A stretch of DNA of 64,000 bases from assembly GCF_921293095.1 (NCBI RefSeq), contig NC_060258.1:434001-498000 (forward strand). Reading direction: 5' to 3'. The notes beneath the pieces are model-generated. The model ran no database searches and was not told the origin of the DNA. It was given only the letters and a program-made list of their open reading frames with translations. This stretch comes from Ischnura elegans. Lineage: Eukaryota; Arthropoda; Insecta; Odonata; Coenagrionidae. How positions within the stretch are numbered: position 1 is the stretch's first letter; each line of letters opens with the position of its first letter. Below are positions 1-11,597 of the stretch, one piece after another. The translations under genes and the position numbers were made by a program.

Positions 1-2150
1 CTCCACTTTGTCCAACTTACTCCATTTCTTCTCTTAATATATTATCTCCGGTACAAAGTTGCTTTCACGATCTTCTTCCCAAAGATGTTTCCCAAAATGG
101 GACTGCTCCAGATTGCAATTTAGCAATGCAAGAGGTGCTACCTAAAGAGTATATATATGTTTACTTACCATTCAATTTTTGTACTTTATAATGACCTATA
201 TGGTTCGAAACATGTCGTACGTACAAAATAAATCAGTGGAAATCAACGAAGCCTCCTTTTCATTTTCGTCTATTGCAAATCTTTGATAACGAATGGCCTA
301 TATGGTTCACACACTATTAACATGAATTGAGGGAATGGTATGACCTGGGGTTCCTCCTCCCCCCCCCCCCGGCAGCGTAAAAAACGCAGTCAGGGAAAAT
401 GTTTGCAAAATAACATACATGGGAACACATTTGTCATCATTTTCTCACTTATAACTTAACTTTAAGCAGATGCAATTATTATATGTCAAAACTTGGCAAC
501 AGTTTTAATAACTTTTAATTTCTTTTAGGCGTTGGGGAGATCTATCCCCTCTTCCCATCCTGCGAAGTTCGCTGCTCTATTACGATTTGTTTGTCCAGTA
601 CAGTATTAAACATTTGATTGAACAGTATTAAACTTTACGTCTTCAATGCTCTTTAAACAAGACAAACTAATGTTACACTCTGTGAAATAACTTCTTCAAA
701 GAATTTAATAACATCAAACTCATTACTAAAGAAAGTGGCTTCACAGAGTCCATTGCTTTGTTTCGAGTATTAAAAAGCACAACCATAAGGAATCTCGTTG
801 AAAAATCAACGACCCTTGCACATTTGCAAATCTTCTTCATGTTTCAAACTTTATTTCCACCCACAATTAACTGAACGACCATGGAATATTTTCAAGACAA
901 TTGACATTTAAATATCATTTGGGAGTAGAAACAAATTGGGCAATGCTAAGGATAAAAGTAATGGACCTGGAGTAATTTTACAATCAGTGATACAAATTGC
1001 TTCTCTTGAAATTTAGTTCACATCGGCCAGACATGGATGAATAGTACGACCATGTTCAAGGAACATAAACAATCCATTTTATTAAACAGCAGACCCGAAA
1101 AATGAGTAATAATCAACACTAACTCAATGAAGGAAATTAAAAAATTACACTGATTAAAATATAGACTCACGCAACTCTTTATTGGACACACGTGAAATCA
1201 TATTCACACAAAAATATAAAGAATTACGTTTTTGATCTCAGACGGCGTTGATCGCAAATCATGGCACACGAACAACTACAAATCCATCACAGTGGCGTAA
1301 CCATCCACATGTGACCATGTTGCTGCCTAATAGGGGTGTTAACCTCAAACGAAATTACCCATTCAATTAGATGCTAACGGTGAGTTTTGGCTAATAATTC
1401 ACATTGGTGAAAAACTATCTGCAATAGGTGCATTACTTTTTATTTTGTGCTCCGTTGAAATTCGTGCGCTTTTGAAACGGCCAGTTCCGGCGGGAACTCG
1501 AATGGCTCTGACGTCACACACTCAGCTACTTCGCTGACTGCGCGCTTTCGGTGAACGCCGTGCTTAAATTTGTGGATGCCGTGGCGAGAAACGGCTTTCG
1601 GATTGTGGTTATGAGAGGGCTAATTCCAACACTGTTCCTAATAGGAGTGCTCTGATGCTCATTTTTCATCATTAATGAATAGAGGTCAAGGCAAGAAACA
1701 ATCTAAATACGCAGAAAATAAATCTAATAATGACATTTGTAGTGCTCCGGAAATTCAAGGATTCAAGCGGGTAAGGTAATATTTAATGCATATTAACTAT
1801 GATAACACTGTAAAATATGGTAATTGTACTTATGAGTGTATTTTTCATCAAATACTTAATTTTGTCACGATTTACTCGGCCTTGGCCGGCTTCCATTTTT
1901 ATTCAAATTATACCCTGGTAAACGCTAAAATGGTTCTCGAGGGATAAATTTCGTATTATATTAACAATCCCTGTCACACAATGCTTTTTTTATTTTAAAG
2001 GCTTTTGATGATTTCTAGCCTATAAAAACTATGGTGATTAAAGGGAACTAATGTCGTAAAATAATCAATTATGTCCCTCTCAGATACGTAACATAGATTT
2101 GAGAATTGTTGTCAATATTTATATTCTTGTGAATATTAATGAAAGGCCTC
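1..2150. other. No gene recognised
   Basis: AT-rich DNA without an open frame that I can support. A 12-base C run lies near 358-369. A locally CpG-rich patch (about 1,440-1,620) contains TGACGTCACACAC, and a partly inverted match occurs near 3,690. I see no promoter or exon that can be defended. Confidence 0.5.
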
Positions 2151-2152
2151 TT

Positions 2153-2423
2153 GTACACACACCGATTTTGGATAGCCAGTAATATTTCGGCCGGCTGATA
2201 TTTCACCGGTGAAGCGCTGCTCGCACACACGCCGAATTTTTACAGGTGAAAAGATAAGTTGCTTGGTTGTTGAGCCGGCGCCGGAGATCCGTAGTGGCAA
2301 TGGTCAGTAGCTAACCGACTTTTTACCGGTGCCGGTGCGCGGTCGGTCAGTGTGCAATCTCCCATGCCCTACCATTGTTCACCATTGGAATGCGGACGGC
2401 CGTCCCAAAAATCGGCGTGTGCT
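2153..2423. mobile_element. Small TIR element (MITE-like)
   Basis: The ends are inverted copies: the left reads ACACACCGATTTTGG and the right reads CCAAAAATCGGCGTGTGC. The interior is rich in CCGG and ACCGGTG motifs, including further cacacacgccgaattttt-type repeats. This is the layout of a short non-autonomous DNA transposon, perhaps Harbinger/IS5-like, and it lies 130 bp from a DDE_4-type transposase relic. I could not define a target-site duplication. Confidence 0.5.
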
Positions 2424-2555
2424 GTGGGTCTAGGGGGTTGAAAACTATTTCAGCACTTCTAGAGAAGAATACGGCGATTCAGCAGTTTGTTATACCTAAC
2501 TTAAAAGACAATAATATGTACACTATGAAAAGAAGAGTTTGTTCTGAGCACAAAT

Positions 2556-3062
2556 TAAGAAAAAAATACTGGAAAAAAATTGTTGTCACTTATTCTTCCG
2601 CCATACCCAAAGGAAACTAAATTTAAAAATTCATTTTTTTTCAAAAGGTACCAAATATTTGGTGGCATTGCATTTTTATGCTCACTCCACCTCAAAGCTT
2701 GTTTTATTGGATCAAAGGGGTTTCGAATTTGAATTTCTAAACATTCAATTATATTCTGTTCATTGCTGTAATTGGCTTGAAAAGACACAAAGCGGTAGAT
2801 CAAATTTGTTATGCTTCGGAAAAATTATTAAATTTCTTAAGTAATTTGAAATAAGAGATAAAGTTGTGTGGATAGTAGAAGAAGCTCTTGTCTTACTGAT
2901 TTGGAATTGGTCTCCTAATCTCTCCAAGCTGTAATTTGATTTTAATTTCGATGATGGTGATGAAAATGTCTCTGGTGGCGAACTTAAATATTCCAAAGAG
3001 CAAATCAATGACGTACATTGTTTCTTTAGGTGTTCCTTAAGTACCTCTTTTGGTAACTGCAT
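2556..3062 (-). pseudogene. DDE_4-type (IS5/Harbinger-like) transposase relic
   Basis: Two overlapping minus-strand frames together resemble the catalytic core of DDE_Tnp_4 (PF13359) transposases. The first frame (about 3062-2775) carries a helix-turn-helix-like segment with RLGDQFQISK. The second (about 2803-2558) carries IIECLEIQIRNP, QALRWSEHKN and SFGYGGRISD. In the family, the IDC..I motif holds the first catalytic aspartate and GGRISD holds the second. Here the first Asp is Glu (IEC), and the chain ends soon after GRISD, so the last acidic residue is missing. A frameshift near 2,775 and the missing N-terminus mark it as dead. The family call comes from remembered motifs, not from a search. 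Confidence 0.65.
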
Positions 3063-4800
3063 TATTAAGCCAATTATATTATTGTTTCCACCAACTCAAA
3101 AACTCCCTGATGTGTATACATGCGCTCGAGAATATTTCATCAACAGACATTATGTTTTGCGACTGTATGGCAATCTCTGGTGTACTAATCTAAGACTAAG
3201 TTGGCATCAATTAACTTCGGTGATCATTGAATAGAAGTGGGATAGACATTATTCTTAATCTTTCGTAAATTATTTTCCCTCAAATAACTTCAATAAAAAT
3301 CGTTTTCGTTCGAAATCCGTTTGACTTATTTAGAAAGACCGCACGTAAAACAGTATATCACGTTTACTGACGTTATAAATCTTATATATAACAATGGAAT
3401 TTAGTATACATTTAACACTAACATTAAAATGATATTCACAGCAATAATACGATGTTTTTCCGCTGATTTTTGGCCTGCAGTAAACCATTTCCTTCGCATA
3501 CGAGAATTAAGGGGCACAGCATTAAAAAGTTTTCCCGGATTTCTCATTGTGGTCGATTTACAAAGCGGTATAAAGCAATATATATGCGCCTTCTTCCTAA
3601 TTTCCTCCATGTTCACCCTCGTTATCTCTTCGCTGACGCAGGATCACAGGCTTGTTGACGGGGTTAAACAGGTTGTGCGAGGAGTTCGCTGTGTGTGACG
3701 TCAGCATGCCTTCGGCAACCATCGTGCGCTTTCGGAGCGTTTGAGCCGACCCTTCACACGTTATCCACACTTTTCGCTTAGCCTTTTAAGGTCTAAATTG
3801 ATTAATAGAAAAGCGCTGACACTGCCGCCGGCATCCCCTCCGTGTGTACTTTGATTTGAGACAGTAATAAAATTGGTGAACAACCCTATTTGCCCTTGGG
3901 AGGACAACGAGTGGGGAAGGAGAGGGTGAAAGTAGAGATTGGGTGGAGCTATGGGTGTAAGGAAAGCACAATGCGATCAGACTGAGTCCACAGACCTGGA
4001 AAACCTCCATTCGAAACTGTCGTCATTTCCTTGTTCCATGAAGCTGCGTTGACATATTTCGCCATGTCCGATTCTTGATTCCGAAGGTACGTTACGTTTT
4101 ACGCCGTTGTTGAGATGTATACAATAAATTAACTATATAATACTGCATTCCTGGAAGAATAAAGTTACTTATAATAATCCTATTCTGTAAATATTATCTT
4201 CTTTTCACAAGAGAATTGAAAATTACGATTTTTCAATCGACTTAAGAGGGGATGATGAGACTTATACTAATGTCCCTCAACACTCAAATCAATTGAAACC
4301 GAAATGTATAGATAGTCCTTTGAAGCCTATTATGACTAATGGGAAAATCATAATAATAATGCTTTTTATAATCAAATGCGTCGTTCCAGTCAAAAGACAA
4401 CAGTGCAACTTATAAGACACACACAACAAAACAAAGAGAATACCCCAACTTAATTACAGTAGACAAACAAATATTTGCAGTAAACGGCTAATTAAAGGTT
4501 AACTTGAGCAAAATTCATTTACGCTGCTATCTATACACCTTTTTTAGTGTGTACTGGTGCATTTTTTTGGCATTCCAAACATTAATGAATTATCAGAATG
4601 TTAACAAAATTTACCTTACACCACAGTCTAAACATATGTTTAGACTTTGCCATACACTATGGTTATTTCTATATTATCATGAAATACGGATAGGCAAATG
4701 CAATATTTAAAAGACTGGAAGACACTATCATTCTTATAATCATCATGCAAAACTTACAATCACAGAGCTCGTTATGATGAAAACTACTAATTGACCACTG
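3063..4800. other. No gene recognised
   Basis: AT-rich sequence. A CpG-rich patch at about 3,640-3,780 shares gcgctttcgg and the TGACGTCA core with the patch near 1,500. The open frames are short and have no codon or motif signal. Confidence 0.45.
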
Positions 4801-4801
4801 A

Positions 4802-5402
4802 TTACAAATTATTTGGTTTCAGAAATCCCAGTTAAGACGAATGGCAGTGGTCAATTTTATCCTCATTTGAAAAAGGACAGATTGGCGCCCATGCGATGCC
4901 ACTCCACGTGACGTCACAGGGATCTAGGGACAGGGACCTAGTTTCTATACGAGTAGACAGGAGTTTTACATCGTCTGAGATTACCAATGCATGAATGAGC
5001 CACAGAGCTCAGGGAAACATCTTTTAATAATCAACTATTAAAACTGCCTAAGGTCGGGCAGTTTCCTTCGTTTGATAAGGCATTAATAATCCTTATTTGA
5101 GCCAAGCGCTACCAGCTAGCATGGTACTCTGCTATCTGCTAGCATTCTGCGTCGTAGCGGAGCTCATAGCCTCGCACTAAGGTGGCCTCACTTGCGGCCA
5201 CGCGAAACAGAACGATGTCTTACGGAGTTTTCCCGGCATTCATACTTAGCCGCCGTGTTTTCGCGTGTTTGAAAATTTTCTCTTTTCATTTAATCGCGAA
5301 AAATAGATATCATCATTTAAAAATCTAAATGCATGAAATACGTACTGCAGGAGTAATAATCGTTCGATTGAGGCAGTAAAGAAATGATAGGAAACCACCC
5401 TA
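4802..5402 (-). mobile_element. Family-A TIR element, copy 1
   Basis: Reverse-orientation copy of the roughly 655-bp repeat family found eight times in the window. It keeps the terminal GGAAACCACCCTA (the complement of TAGGGTGGTTTCC) at 5,390-5,402. It lacks the other terminus, stopping at the ACAAATTATTTGG block. The interior matches the other copies: GACGTCAC, gagctcagggaaac, and the sixfold-conserved cctcatttgaaaaagg region. It has no open frame of its own. Confidence 0.85.
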
Positions 5403-5719
5403 TTCAATCAAAGAAAAACAGCTTGGAGTGAAACAACATGAAAGAGTTTACCTTTAATGGAACTAAAACACATTATGTATACCCTTTCCACAAATAATGT
5501 CTACCCTTAATTCATACAATAAAAACAGAAGAGCACCTTCAAAAATAACAACATACGTACTGCTGTCACTGAATGAACTGCCGCCCCTGAAGGCGCCCCT
5601 TGGACTGTGATGCCCCTAGACACGTGCCTATTATGCCTTGATTGTATGCCCTGATTGTATATCATGCTATGGATATTAATACAAATAATTTTACCTTAAA
5701 AATATCTGCCTACACATAC
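5403..5719. other. No gene recognised
   Basis: Short spacer between repeat copy 1 and the tandem exon-like array. It contains nothing I can name. Confidence 0.4.
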
Positions 5720-5835
5720 AAAGATCTGCAAAACAGAGAGACAGAATATGTATTCCACAGATGAAAGAATCCATGAAGGTATGCCACAGGCTGTCCGTCT
5801 GCAGTGATGTCTTTGATTAATAATATGTCTCCCAG
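5720..5835 (-). CDS. Tandem exon-like unit 1 (minus strand)
   Basis: A 116-bp segment bounded on the minus strand by an acceptor (gatattttcag) and a donor (gtatgt). In the phase that begins with two leftover bases it is fully open and reads HIINQRHHC, GIPSWILSSVEY and FCLSVLQIF. The matching frames of units 2 and 4 give HHR and PSWILS-ME, so that frame seems to be the ancestral one. It could be an exon of the minus-strand membrane gene: if the 9.6-kb exon ends at its GTAGGT, phase 1 would fit. It could also belong to a different gene. A second frame (LGDILLIKDITADGQPVAY) is also open, so identity and frame remain uncertain. Confidence 0.4.
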
Positions 5836-6231
5836 CTGAAAATATCAGATTGAACCATTTTTCCCATCCACCAACTCAATCATCATCACAATAAATATGA
5901 AGCAGTGATTTCAAATACAAATCTTAATCTAGGAATAATGCTAAATCAACAAGTGCTGACTTTATATTTAAGTAAGAAATCCGATGAGTCAGGTTCAAGC
6001 ACACAATTTAATAAAGGCATTGTTTTGAAATAATAATAACTCCATCAAAATTTTAAAGACTGTCTGAATATTCAGTCATGTTTACAACCACAGTTTAAAT
6101 GTATAAATACTGCTCTAACGACACCAAATATTTCGTTTAGGAAAAATGAAACATCCAAATATTTTTGTATACAAAATATTTTTCAAAGGGATCTTGAGTT
6201 ATGCACACATAAAAAATATCTTTTTACTTAC

Positions 6232-6355
6232 AAAAATCGGAAAATGGAGAAAATACACCTCTCATTAAGAGTAAACACTCCATGTATGAAAGAATCCATG
6301 AAGGCTCTTTAAAGGCTATCCATCTGTGATGATCTCTTGGAATAATTACATTCAT
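6232..6355 (-). CDS. Tandem exon-like unit 2 (minus strand)
   Basis: A 124-bp segment between the acceptor cgcctcag and a perfect donor, gtaagt. One frame is open throughout, starting MNVIIPRDHHRW and containing PSWILSYMECLLLMRG. It aligns with units 1 and 4 around HH...PSWILS. The flanking intron-like DNA is also duplicated, so the whole unit, not only the exon, was copied. I do not recognise the peptide. It may be a functional alternative exon or an unused copy. Confidence 0.4.
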
Positions 6356-6780
6356 CTGAGGCGATAATAGAAGATAGCACCATTTTTCACATCAAACGAC
6401 GACATGATCACAATAAATATTTGGCAATGATTTCAAATAAATATACTGCTCTAGGAACAATGCCTCTTCAACAAGAGCTCACTTTATGTTTAAGTGACAA
6501 ATCTCATAAGTCAAATTCTAGTGAAAAATTTAATAAATGCATAGTTTTAAATAGTTTTGAAGTACATAGTAAAAATTATTTCAAAACTTTTAATGCATTC
6601 TTAATATTCTCTCATGATCAGAACCACAGTTTTAATACATAAGTACAACTTCAGAAATAGACATAAAAGGCACCAAATATTTCGTGAAGAAAAAAATGGA
6701 ACATCCAAATATTTCTGTTAACAAGATATTTTTCAGAGGGACCTTAAGTTCAGGATACATACACATATCTTTTTACTTAC

Positions 6781-6903
6781 AAAATTTGGCAAATTTGCAA
6801 ATTCCAACTCTTAGTACCAGTAAATATTACTTAGAAGAAAGAATTCATATATGCATCTCACATGCCATTCATCCGTGGTGATGTCTATGAATAATAAAAA
6901 TAT
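6781..6903 (-). pseudogene. Tandem exon-like unit 3, degenerate
   Basis: A 123-bp counterpart of units 1, 2 and 4 with acceptor ggctcag and a perfect donor gtaagt. Stops occur in the frames that are open in the neighbours (TGA or TAA depending on frame), and the PSWILS motif is lost. It looks like a decayed copy whose splice signals survive. Confidence 0.4.
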
Positions 6904-7310
6904 CTGAGCCGAAAATATAAGATATCACCATTTTTCACAACCAACAACAACATGATCACTACAAATATTTGGCCGTGATTTCAAATAAATATATTAATCA
7001 AGAAATAATGCAAAAACAAAAAGTGCTGACTTTATATTTAAGTAACAAATCCGATGAGACAAATTCAATGGAACAATTTAATAAATGCATAGTTTTAAAT
7101 AGTTTTGAAATGATATTAAGTCCATTAAAACTTTAAAGACTGTCTGAACATTCAGTCATGCGATTACAACCACAGTCTTAATGTATAAATACAACTTTAA
7201 AGGCACCAAATACTTCGTTAAGGAAAACTGGAACATCCAAATACTTTTGTTACCAAAATATTTTTCAGAGTGACCTTGAGTTATGAATACATACACATCT
7301 TTTTACTTAA

Positions 7311-7434
7311 AAAATCGGTAAATAGTACATATTATACCTCCTAGAAAGAGTAAACACTCCATACATGAAAGAATCCATGAAGGCATTTCGCAAGTCATTC
7401 ATCTGTGGTGATATCTTAGAATAATGATATTTAT
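7311..7434 (-). pseudogene. Tandem exon-like unit 4, degenerate
   Basis: Fourth copy of the unit, with acceptor cgcctcag. The frame INIIILRYHHR then hits TGA and continues with PSWILSCMECLLFLGG. The donor has decayed from GTAAGT to TTAAGT. One nonsense codon plus a lost donor suggest an inactive copy. Confidence 0.4.
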
Positions 7435-7912
7435 CTGAGGCGATAATATAAAATAGCACCATTAATCCCAATCACCAACAACATGACTGCAATAAATATT
7501 TGGCCGTGAATTGAAATACAAATATTACTCCAGGAATAATGCTACAAAAACAAGTGCTCACTATATACTTAAATAAATAATCTTATAAGTCAAATCGAAA
7601 ATACTTTCCCTAGGGATCTGTGAGTAATACTAATCTTAGAATCTGTCACGTTTACCAAATCCCATCCCATCTGGGGGACGAAAAAAAAAACTCGTTTCAT
7701 ATGTGGGTGATAAAGGTTGAATATGGGGATAAAAGTTGAATGCAATAAATATAATTTCAATAATACCAATATTCTACATGATGGCACATTTAATAATTGC
7801 TTTTTCATAGCATGTTAGTAGTCAATGTACACAGTTACAACAGCAAAATATGGAAGATTCCTGCCATTTTGCACAAAATCAATGTAAAAACCAAATTGTA
7901 GCATAAATTGTA

Positions 7913-8050
7913 CAGTAAAATGTCTTAGTAACGAAATCCTAAGGACCGCCGAAATACATCGCTAGACTGAAATTTCGTTATAAGGGAAAAAAATAATCGT
8001 TATACTGAATGTTTCGTTATACTGGCGTTCGTTATAAAGGCATTCCATTG
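7913..8050. mobile_element. Tigger-type MITE, copy 1
   Basis: The element begins CAGTAAAATGTC, ends in ATTCCATTG and is flanked by TA. The interior repeats TTTCGTTATA-type motifs in both directions. It belongs to the same family as copies near 9.8, 21.5 and 30.3 kb. The CAGTGAAAT...ATTTCACTG ends and TA duplication are typical of Tigger/pogo (Tc1-mariner) MITEs. Confidence 0.75.
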
Positions 8051-8079
8051 TATTCATTAATAATAGAAAACAAGATATT

Positions 8080-9143
8080 GTCATCATCATCATTGGTCAA
8101 CAATCCTAGGATTGGTTTGACGCAGCTCTCCACTCAGTTCTCCTATCAGCTAATCTTTTCACTCCTACGTATTTCTTCTCTTTCACATCTCTCTTTACTT
8201 GTTCCATATATTTTGTTCGAGGTCTTCCTTTTCCATTCTTGCCTTCCACCTGTCCTTCGACGATTGTCTTCATCAGGCCATCATGTCTCAAGATGTGGCC
8301 TATAAGGTTGTTCCGTCTTCTTGTTAAGGTTTTCATGAGGCTTTTCTTCTCTCCTACCCTTCTTAGGACTTCCTCGTTACTAACTCTGTCGATCCAGTTG
8401 ATTTTCATCATTCTTCTGTAGCACCACATTTCGAAGGCCTCTATCCTTGCTTTCTCCGCTGCGGTCATTGTCCATGCCTCACTTCCGTATAGGAGCATAC
8501 TCCAGATGTAGGTTCTTATAAATTGTTTCTTTACTTCCATACTTAAGTTTCCTGCTGTGAGCAGGTCTCTCTTTTGGTGGAATGCTCTCTTCGCCTGGGC
8601 TATTCTACAGATAATTTCTTTCTTACTTCTCCCGTCGCTAGTTATCTTGCTTCCCAAATAACAGAATTCATCCACCTCTATCAGTTTATACTTCCCTATT
8701 TTAATGTTAGCCTTGACTTCTTCTCTTCTGCTGCATACTAAGATCTTGGTTTTCTTTGTGCTTATTTTCAGTTGATATCTACCCATTACCCTACCCATAT
8801 TAACCAGAATATTTTTCAAATCTGTCTCTGTTTCTGCTATAACGGCTATGTAATCGGCAAATCTTAGCATGCTAATTTTTTCTCCACGAATATTCACTCC
8901 CAATGCCTTTTCTTTGATTTCATTAATGGCTTTCTCAATGTAAACGTTGAAAATTACGGGTGACAATGTACAGCCTTGTTGCACTCCTTTCCTGATTCTA
9001 GCTTCTTCACAGCTGGGCCCTGATTTTATCACCGCTACTTGGTTTTTGTATAAACTGTGGATGATTCTTCTGTCATTATAGAGAACCCCGATTTCCTTTA
9101 GGATTCCAAGCATTGTGCTCCAATCCACGTAAAAAAGAGCCAT
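8080..9143 (-). pseudogene. Non-LTR retrotransposon (LINE) fragment, RT C-terminal half
   Basis: The minus-strand frame from 9143 to 8106 (345 residues) covers the second half of a LINE reverse transcriptase and the C-terminal region. QQGCTLSP lies at residues 55-62, FADY at 95-98, YQLKISTKKTKIL follows, then YGSEAWTM and IGHILRHDG. The catalytic motif should be FADD; here the second Asp is Tyr, so the copy is probably inactive. The 5' half is missing and the start codon shown is not a natural one. The 3' end carries the family tail (tcaaaccaatcctaggattg plus ATGATGATG), also seen at 59.1 kb. The truncated 5' edge lies within about 60 bp of the end of the 9.6-kb host exon. The exact LINE clade is unclear. 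Confidence 0.9.
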
Positions 9144-9201
9144 GGTGTTGAATTTTGTCCCTTAATTCTGGCCTTAGACCCCCACTGTACGTTAAACCTA
9201 C

Positions 9202-9596
9202 CCAACCTGGCATTGGATCTTTTATTTTTGATGAGCCTTGACGTATCCTCCGAAGATTTTCCACCTTCCGGCTTCTTGCCTAGGTATTTCCCGAGCCAGA
9301 AGGGGTCGTCTTCCTTGCAGAACCTAGAAGGGTCGTGCCTGGTTTCGTTGTACTTGAGGACGAGAGGGAGAAGGACAAAGTTGAGGATGAGTATGGTCGC
9401 CGTGATGGTCCACCGGTAGTGTCCCAGCGGGTGTCCACCGTCCAACAGATAAGCCCAAGACAGGGCCAACACAAAGGTTTCCATGTGGTAGATGGCGTCA
9501 TCCAACGCATCCATGCGCCAAATACGCAGGATGTACGGCGTGATGGAGAGGCGGTGGACCGGCCATAGCACGGTCAAATAATTCCTCGTAATGAGC
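9202..9596 (-). CDS. Exon of multipass membrane protein gene (XKR-like), C-terminal region
   Basis: The minus-strand exon starts after the acceptor ttttttctcccattag. Its first base completes an Arg codon begun by the 15.8-kb exon. The open frame gives YLTVLWPVHRLSITPY, then hydrophobic stretches METFVLALSWAYLL and TITATILILNFVLLPLVLKY, then a charged tail with KEDDPFWLGKYLGKK. These look like two or three transmembrane helices followed by a cytosolic tail. The third base choice is GC-rich and codon use looks protein-like. The end is uncertain: GTAGGT at 9196-9201 could be a donor, otherwise the frame runs on to a stop at 9098 inside the LINE fragment. The helix pattern and W/R/L positions weakly resemble the end of XK-related scramblase-family proteins. 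Exon confidence is high; the family name is tentative. Confidence 0.75.
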
Positions 9597-9751
9597 CTAA
9601 TGGGAGAAAAAAGGCAGGAAAAAGAGCAGCTTCAACACGAGTAAAGGTCAATGAGTAATGCAATATAAATTTTTCCTCAGTCAAATTTCGTTTGAAAAAA
9701 CTTGGAATTTTTTGTGGAACACTTTCAAACGTTCCCACTTTGTCTCGTATA

Positions 9752-9924
9752 CAGTGAAATGCCTTTGTAACCAAACCATATGAACAGCCGAAATAAGTTC
9801 GTTAAACTGAAATTTCGTTAAACAGGAAATATGCAACACGGGAAATTTCGTTATATGGGAAATTTCATTATGCGGGACGGAAATTAATTTCGTCATACTT
9901 GTTCCTCATGAAGAAATTTCACTG
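9752..9924. mobile_element. Tigger-type MITE, copy 2
   Basis: CAGTGAAATG...AAATTTCACTG, flanked by TA on both sides (9750-9751 and 9925-9926). The interior has repeated TTCGTTA and GAAATTTCG blocks. Its ends are palindromic, so it is readable in either direction. Confidence 0.8.
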
Positions 9925-9926
9925 TA

Positions 9927-11220
9927 GTTTCATTGACTCGTAATGGAGGACCGTGACTACACGGTGCTCAAGTACAAAGCGAGTTCAATAAGGAATGCAA
10001 CACAATTTTGTTCATGGCCGGTAGAAAACACTTGGAATTTATTATATAACATTTGTAAAAATTCCCTCTTTGTCCCATATAGTTGCATCAATTTCCAATT
10101 AGTACTTTTGTCGACAAGAAACAGTGAAACATTGCAAGAAAACTGGGTTGAATTGAGCACGAAATCTTAAATACAAGTCTTAACTAATCCTACATGAAAA
10201 TAATTAAACAAATTGGATTTATACTATGGAGGCTTCATTAATGATGAAATTGATGATTGGTGTCGGGGTTAATCGCACTTCAACCCATTTTTGGTGGACG
10301 ACAGTACTTATGAAGGAGTGTATGTCTTCTGAAAATTTCTGTCTTTCCGCAGTTGCAGAGCCATATATGCAGATACAAGAGCAGCAAGCCGATCCCTTCC
10401 CCTCCCTGCTCCATTCTCCCCCTCCCACGCCTTGAATGCAGCAAAATTCATCCCGCGTGTGCTGATACGAGGTCGTTTACCTTTGATAATATAAATCGGA
10501 AGATGGTAGAAGGTAAAATAGGAAGCGTAGTGAGACGACTTGTCCCTTATTAGGCGCCTCGTCGGAGTTAAGCAAATCGATGTTACCAACTTTTAGAGAA
10601 GTGACGAAATATTTTTAGATCCGAGAGAACGCAGGAAAGGAGCCTATGAAAAGGCCTCTCGAGTGGCTAGAGTCATGGGATCACCTTGAGGTCTCAGATT
10701 TTTCAGGCCTTATTTTAAATCGGTCACACAACTTTTTTTCATTGGGCCAGATGGATTTGAAAAAAATCGACTTTTCCGATCCGCCATAATGTATGGTCAG
10801 AACCTGGGCATGTCACACTATTCCAAGAGTCAAAAATCATCGCCTGCATGCGGTATGCCTTCCGCCCGGGCGACTGGGACCATCTGACATTATGCTCGTT
10901 AAGGGTGGCTGAAATTCAAGGAACGTGGAACACTCGCAGTGCTGCAAACCGGGTGGAAAATTCGGAAGCACCGTGCTCCATCCTATTACAACCACAACAG
11001 CATGGGCTCTGCTCAGCGATGTCCACACGTGGGACACGCAACGCGGAGTAAAAAAATTTCTGGTCCCAATCCATGTCCTCGCGTACGGCGGGATCATTTA
11101 TCATGCGCCTTTGCCCGCTCATTCAATGCCAAGAGAGGCGAGTGGTCACTCACGAAGATGATCCAACATCTGGCAAAAAAATACAATGTGACCTAGCTAC
11201 AAAATAATATACATTATATA
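9927..11220. other. No gene recognised
   Basis: Mixed sequence. A GC-richer part (about 10,840-11,160) has several short open frames on both strands, which is typical of base composition alone. No splice-bounded exon or protein motif was recognised. Confidence 0.4.
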
Positions 11221-11221
11221 C

Positions 11222-11388
11222 CATCATTGCTAACGGCTTCTGGGGTGCAGCTGCGTGTTGCGCTTTCTCGTGCAAGCTTTCGGGTCCGTCACAGGGTGCA
11301 TCATCAGGCAATGAATGATGCACCCTGTAAAGGATGCATCTACAAAGCACAACACGGAGCTGCACCCGGAAGCCGTTGGCAACGATGC
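11222..11388. repeat. Imperfect fold-back palindrome
   Basis: The two arms of about 75 bp pair with each other. The outer arm gctaacggcttctggggtgc matches the complement of gcacccggaagccgttggc, and the centre is a perfect 14-bp stem acagggtgcatcat / atgatgcaccctgt with a 10-base loop (11,291-11,328). This is probably a fold-back MITE remnant. Confidence 0.7.
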
Positions 11389-11597
11389 CTCTCACTGCAA
11401 AAACCTACGTACATACATTACATATCATCACATTAATTTTTTCACTGATGACTGTATTCTTTCATTTCCGTATCTATAACCTTGTAAAGAGAGTCCTGGG
11501 TCAGAGGAAGTGGGGTCGGGTTAGTGGCCTCATCTGGGACAGGTAAAAGAAATAAATCAAATCAAATCCCGTTCGTTCCCAACCCAACCCCCTACAG

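Larger units (their letters stand above)
5700..7600. repeat. Tandem array of four ~540-bp units
   Basis: Four head-to-tail units. The marker gaaagaatccatgaagg (or a variant) occurs near 5,763, 6,288, 6,838 and 7,368. The marker acatccaaat occurs at 6,151, 6,701 and 7,233. The period is therefore about 525-550 bp. Each unit has an exon-like core on the minus strand and intron-like flanks. Divergence between units is considerable, so the array is old. Confidence 0.8.

Noticed and set aside
5700-7600. CRISPR-like or classical satellite array
   Set aside because: Units are ~540 bp, diverged, and contain exon-like cores with splice sites; no short direct repeats with unique spacers.
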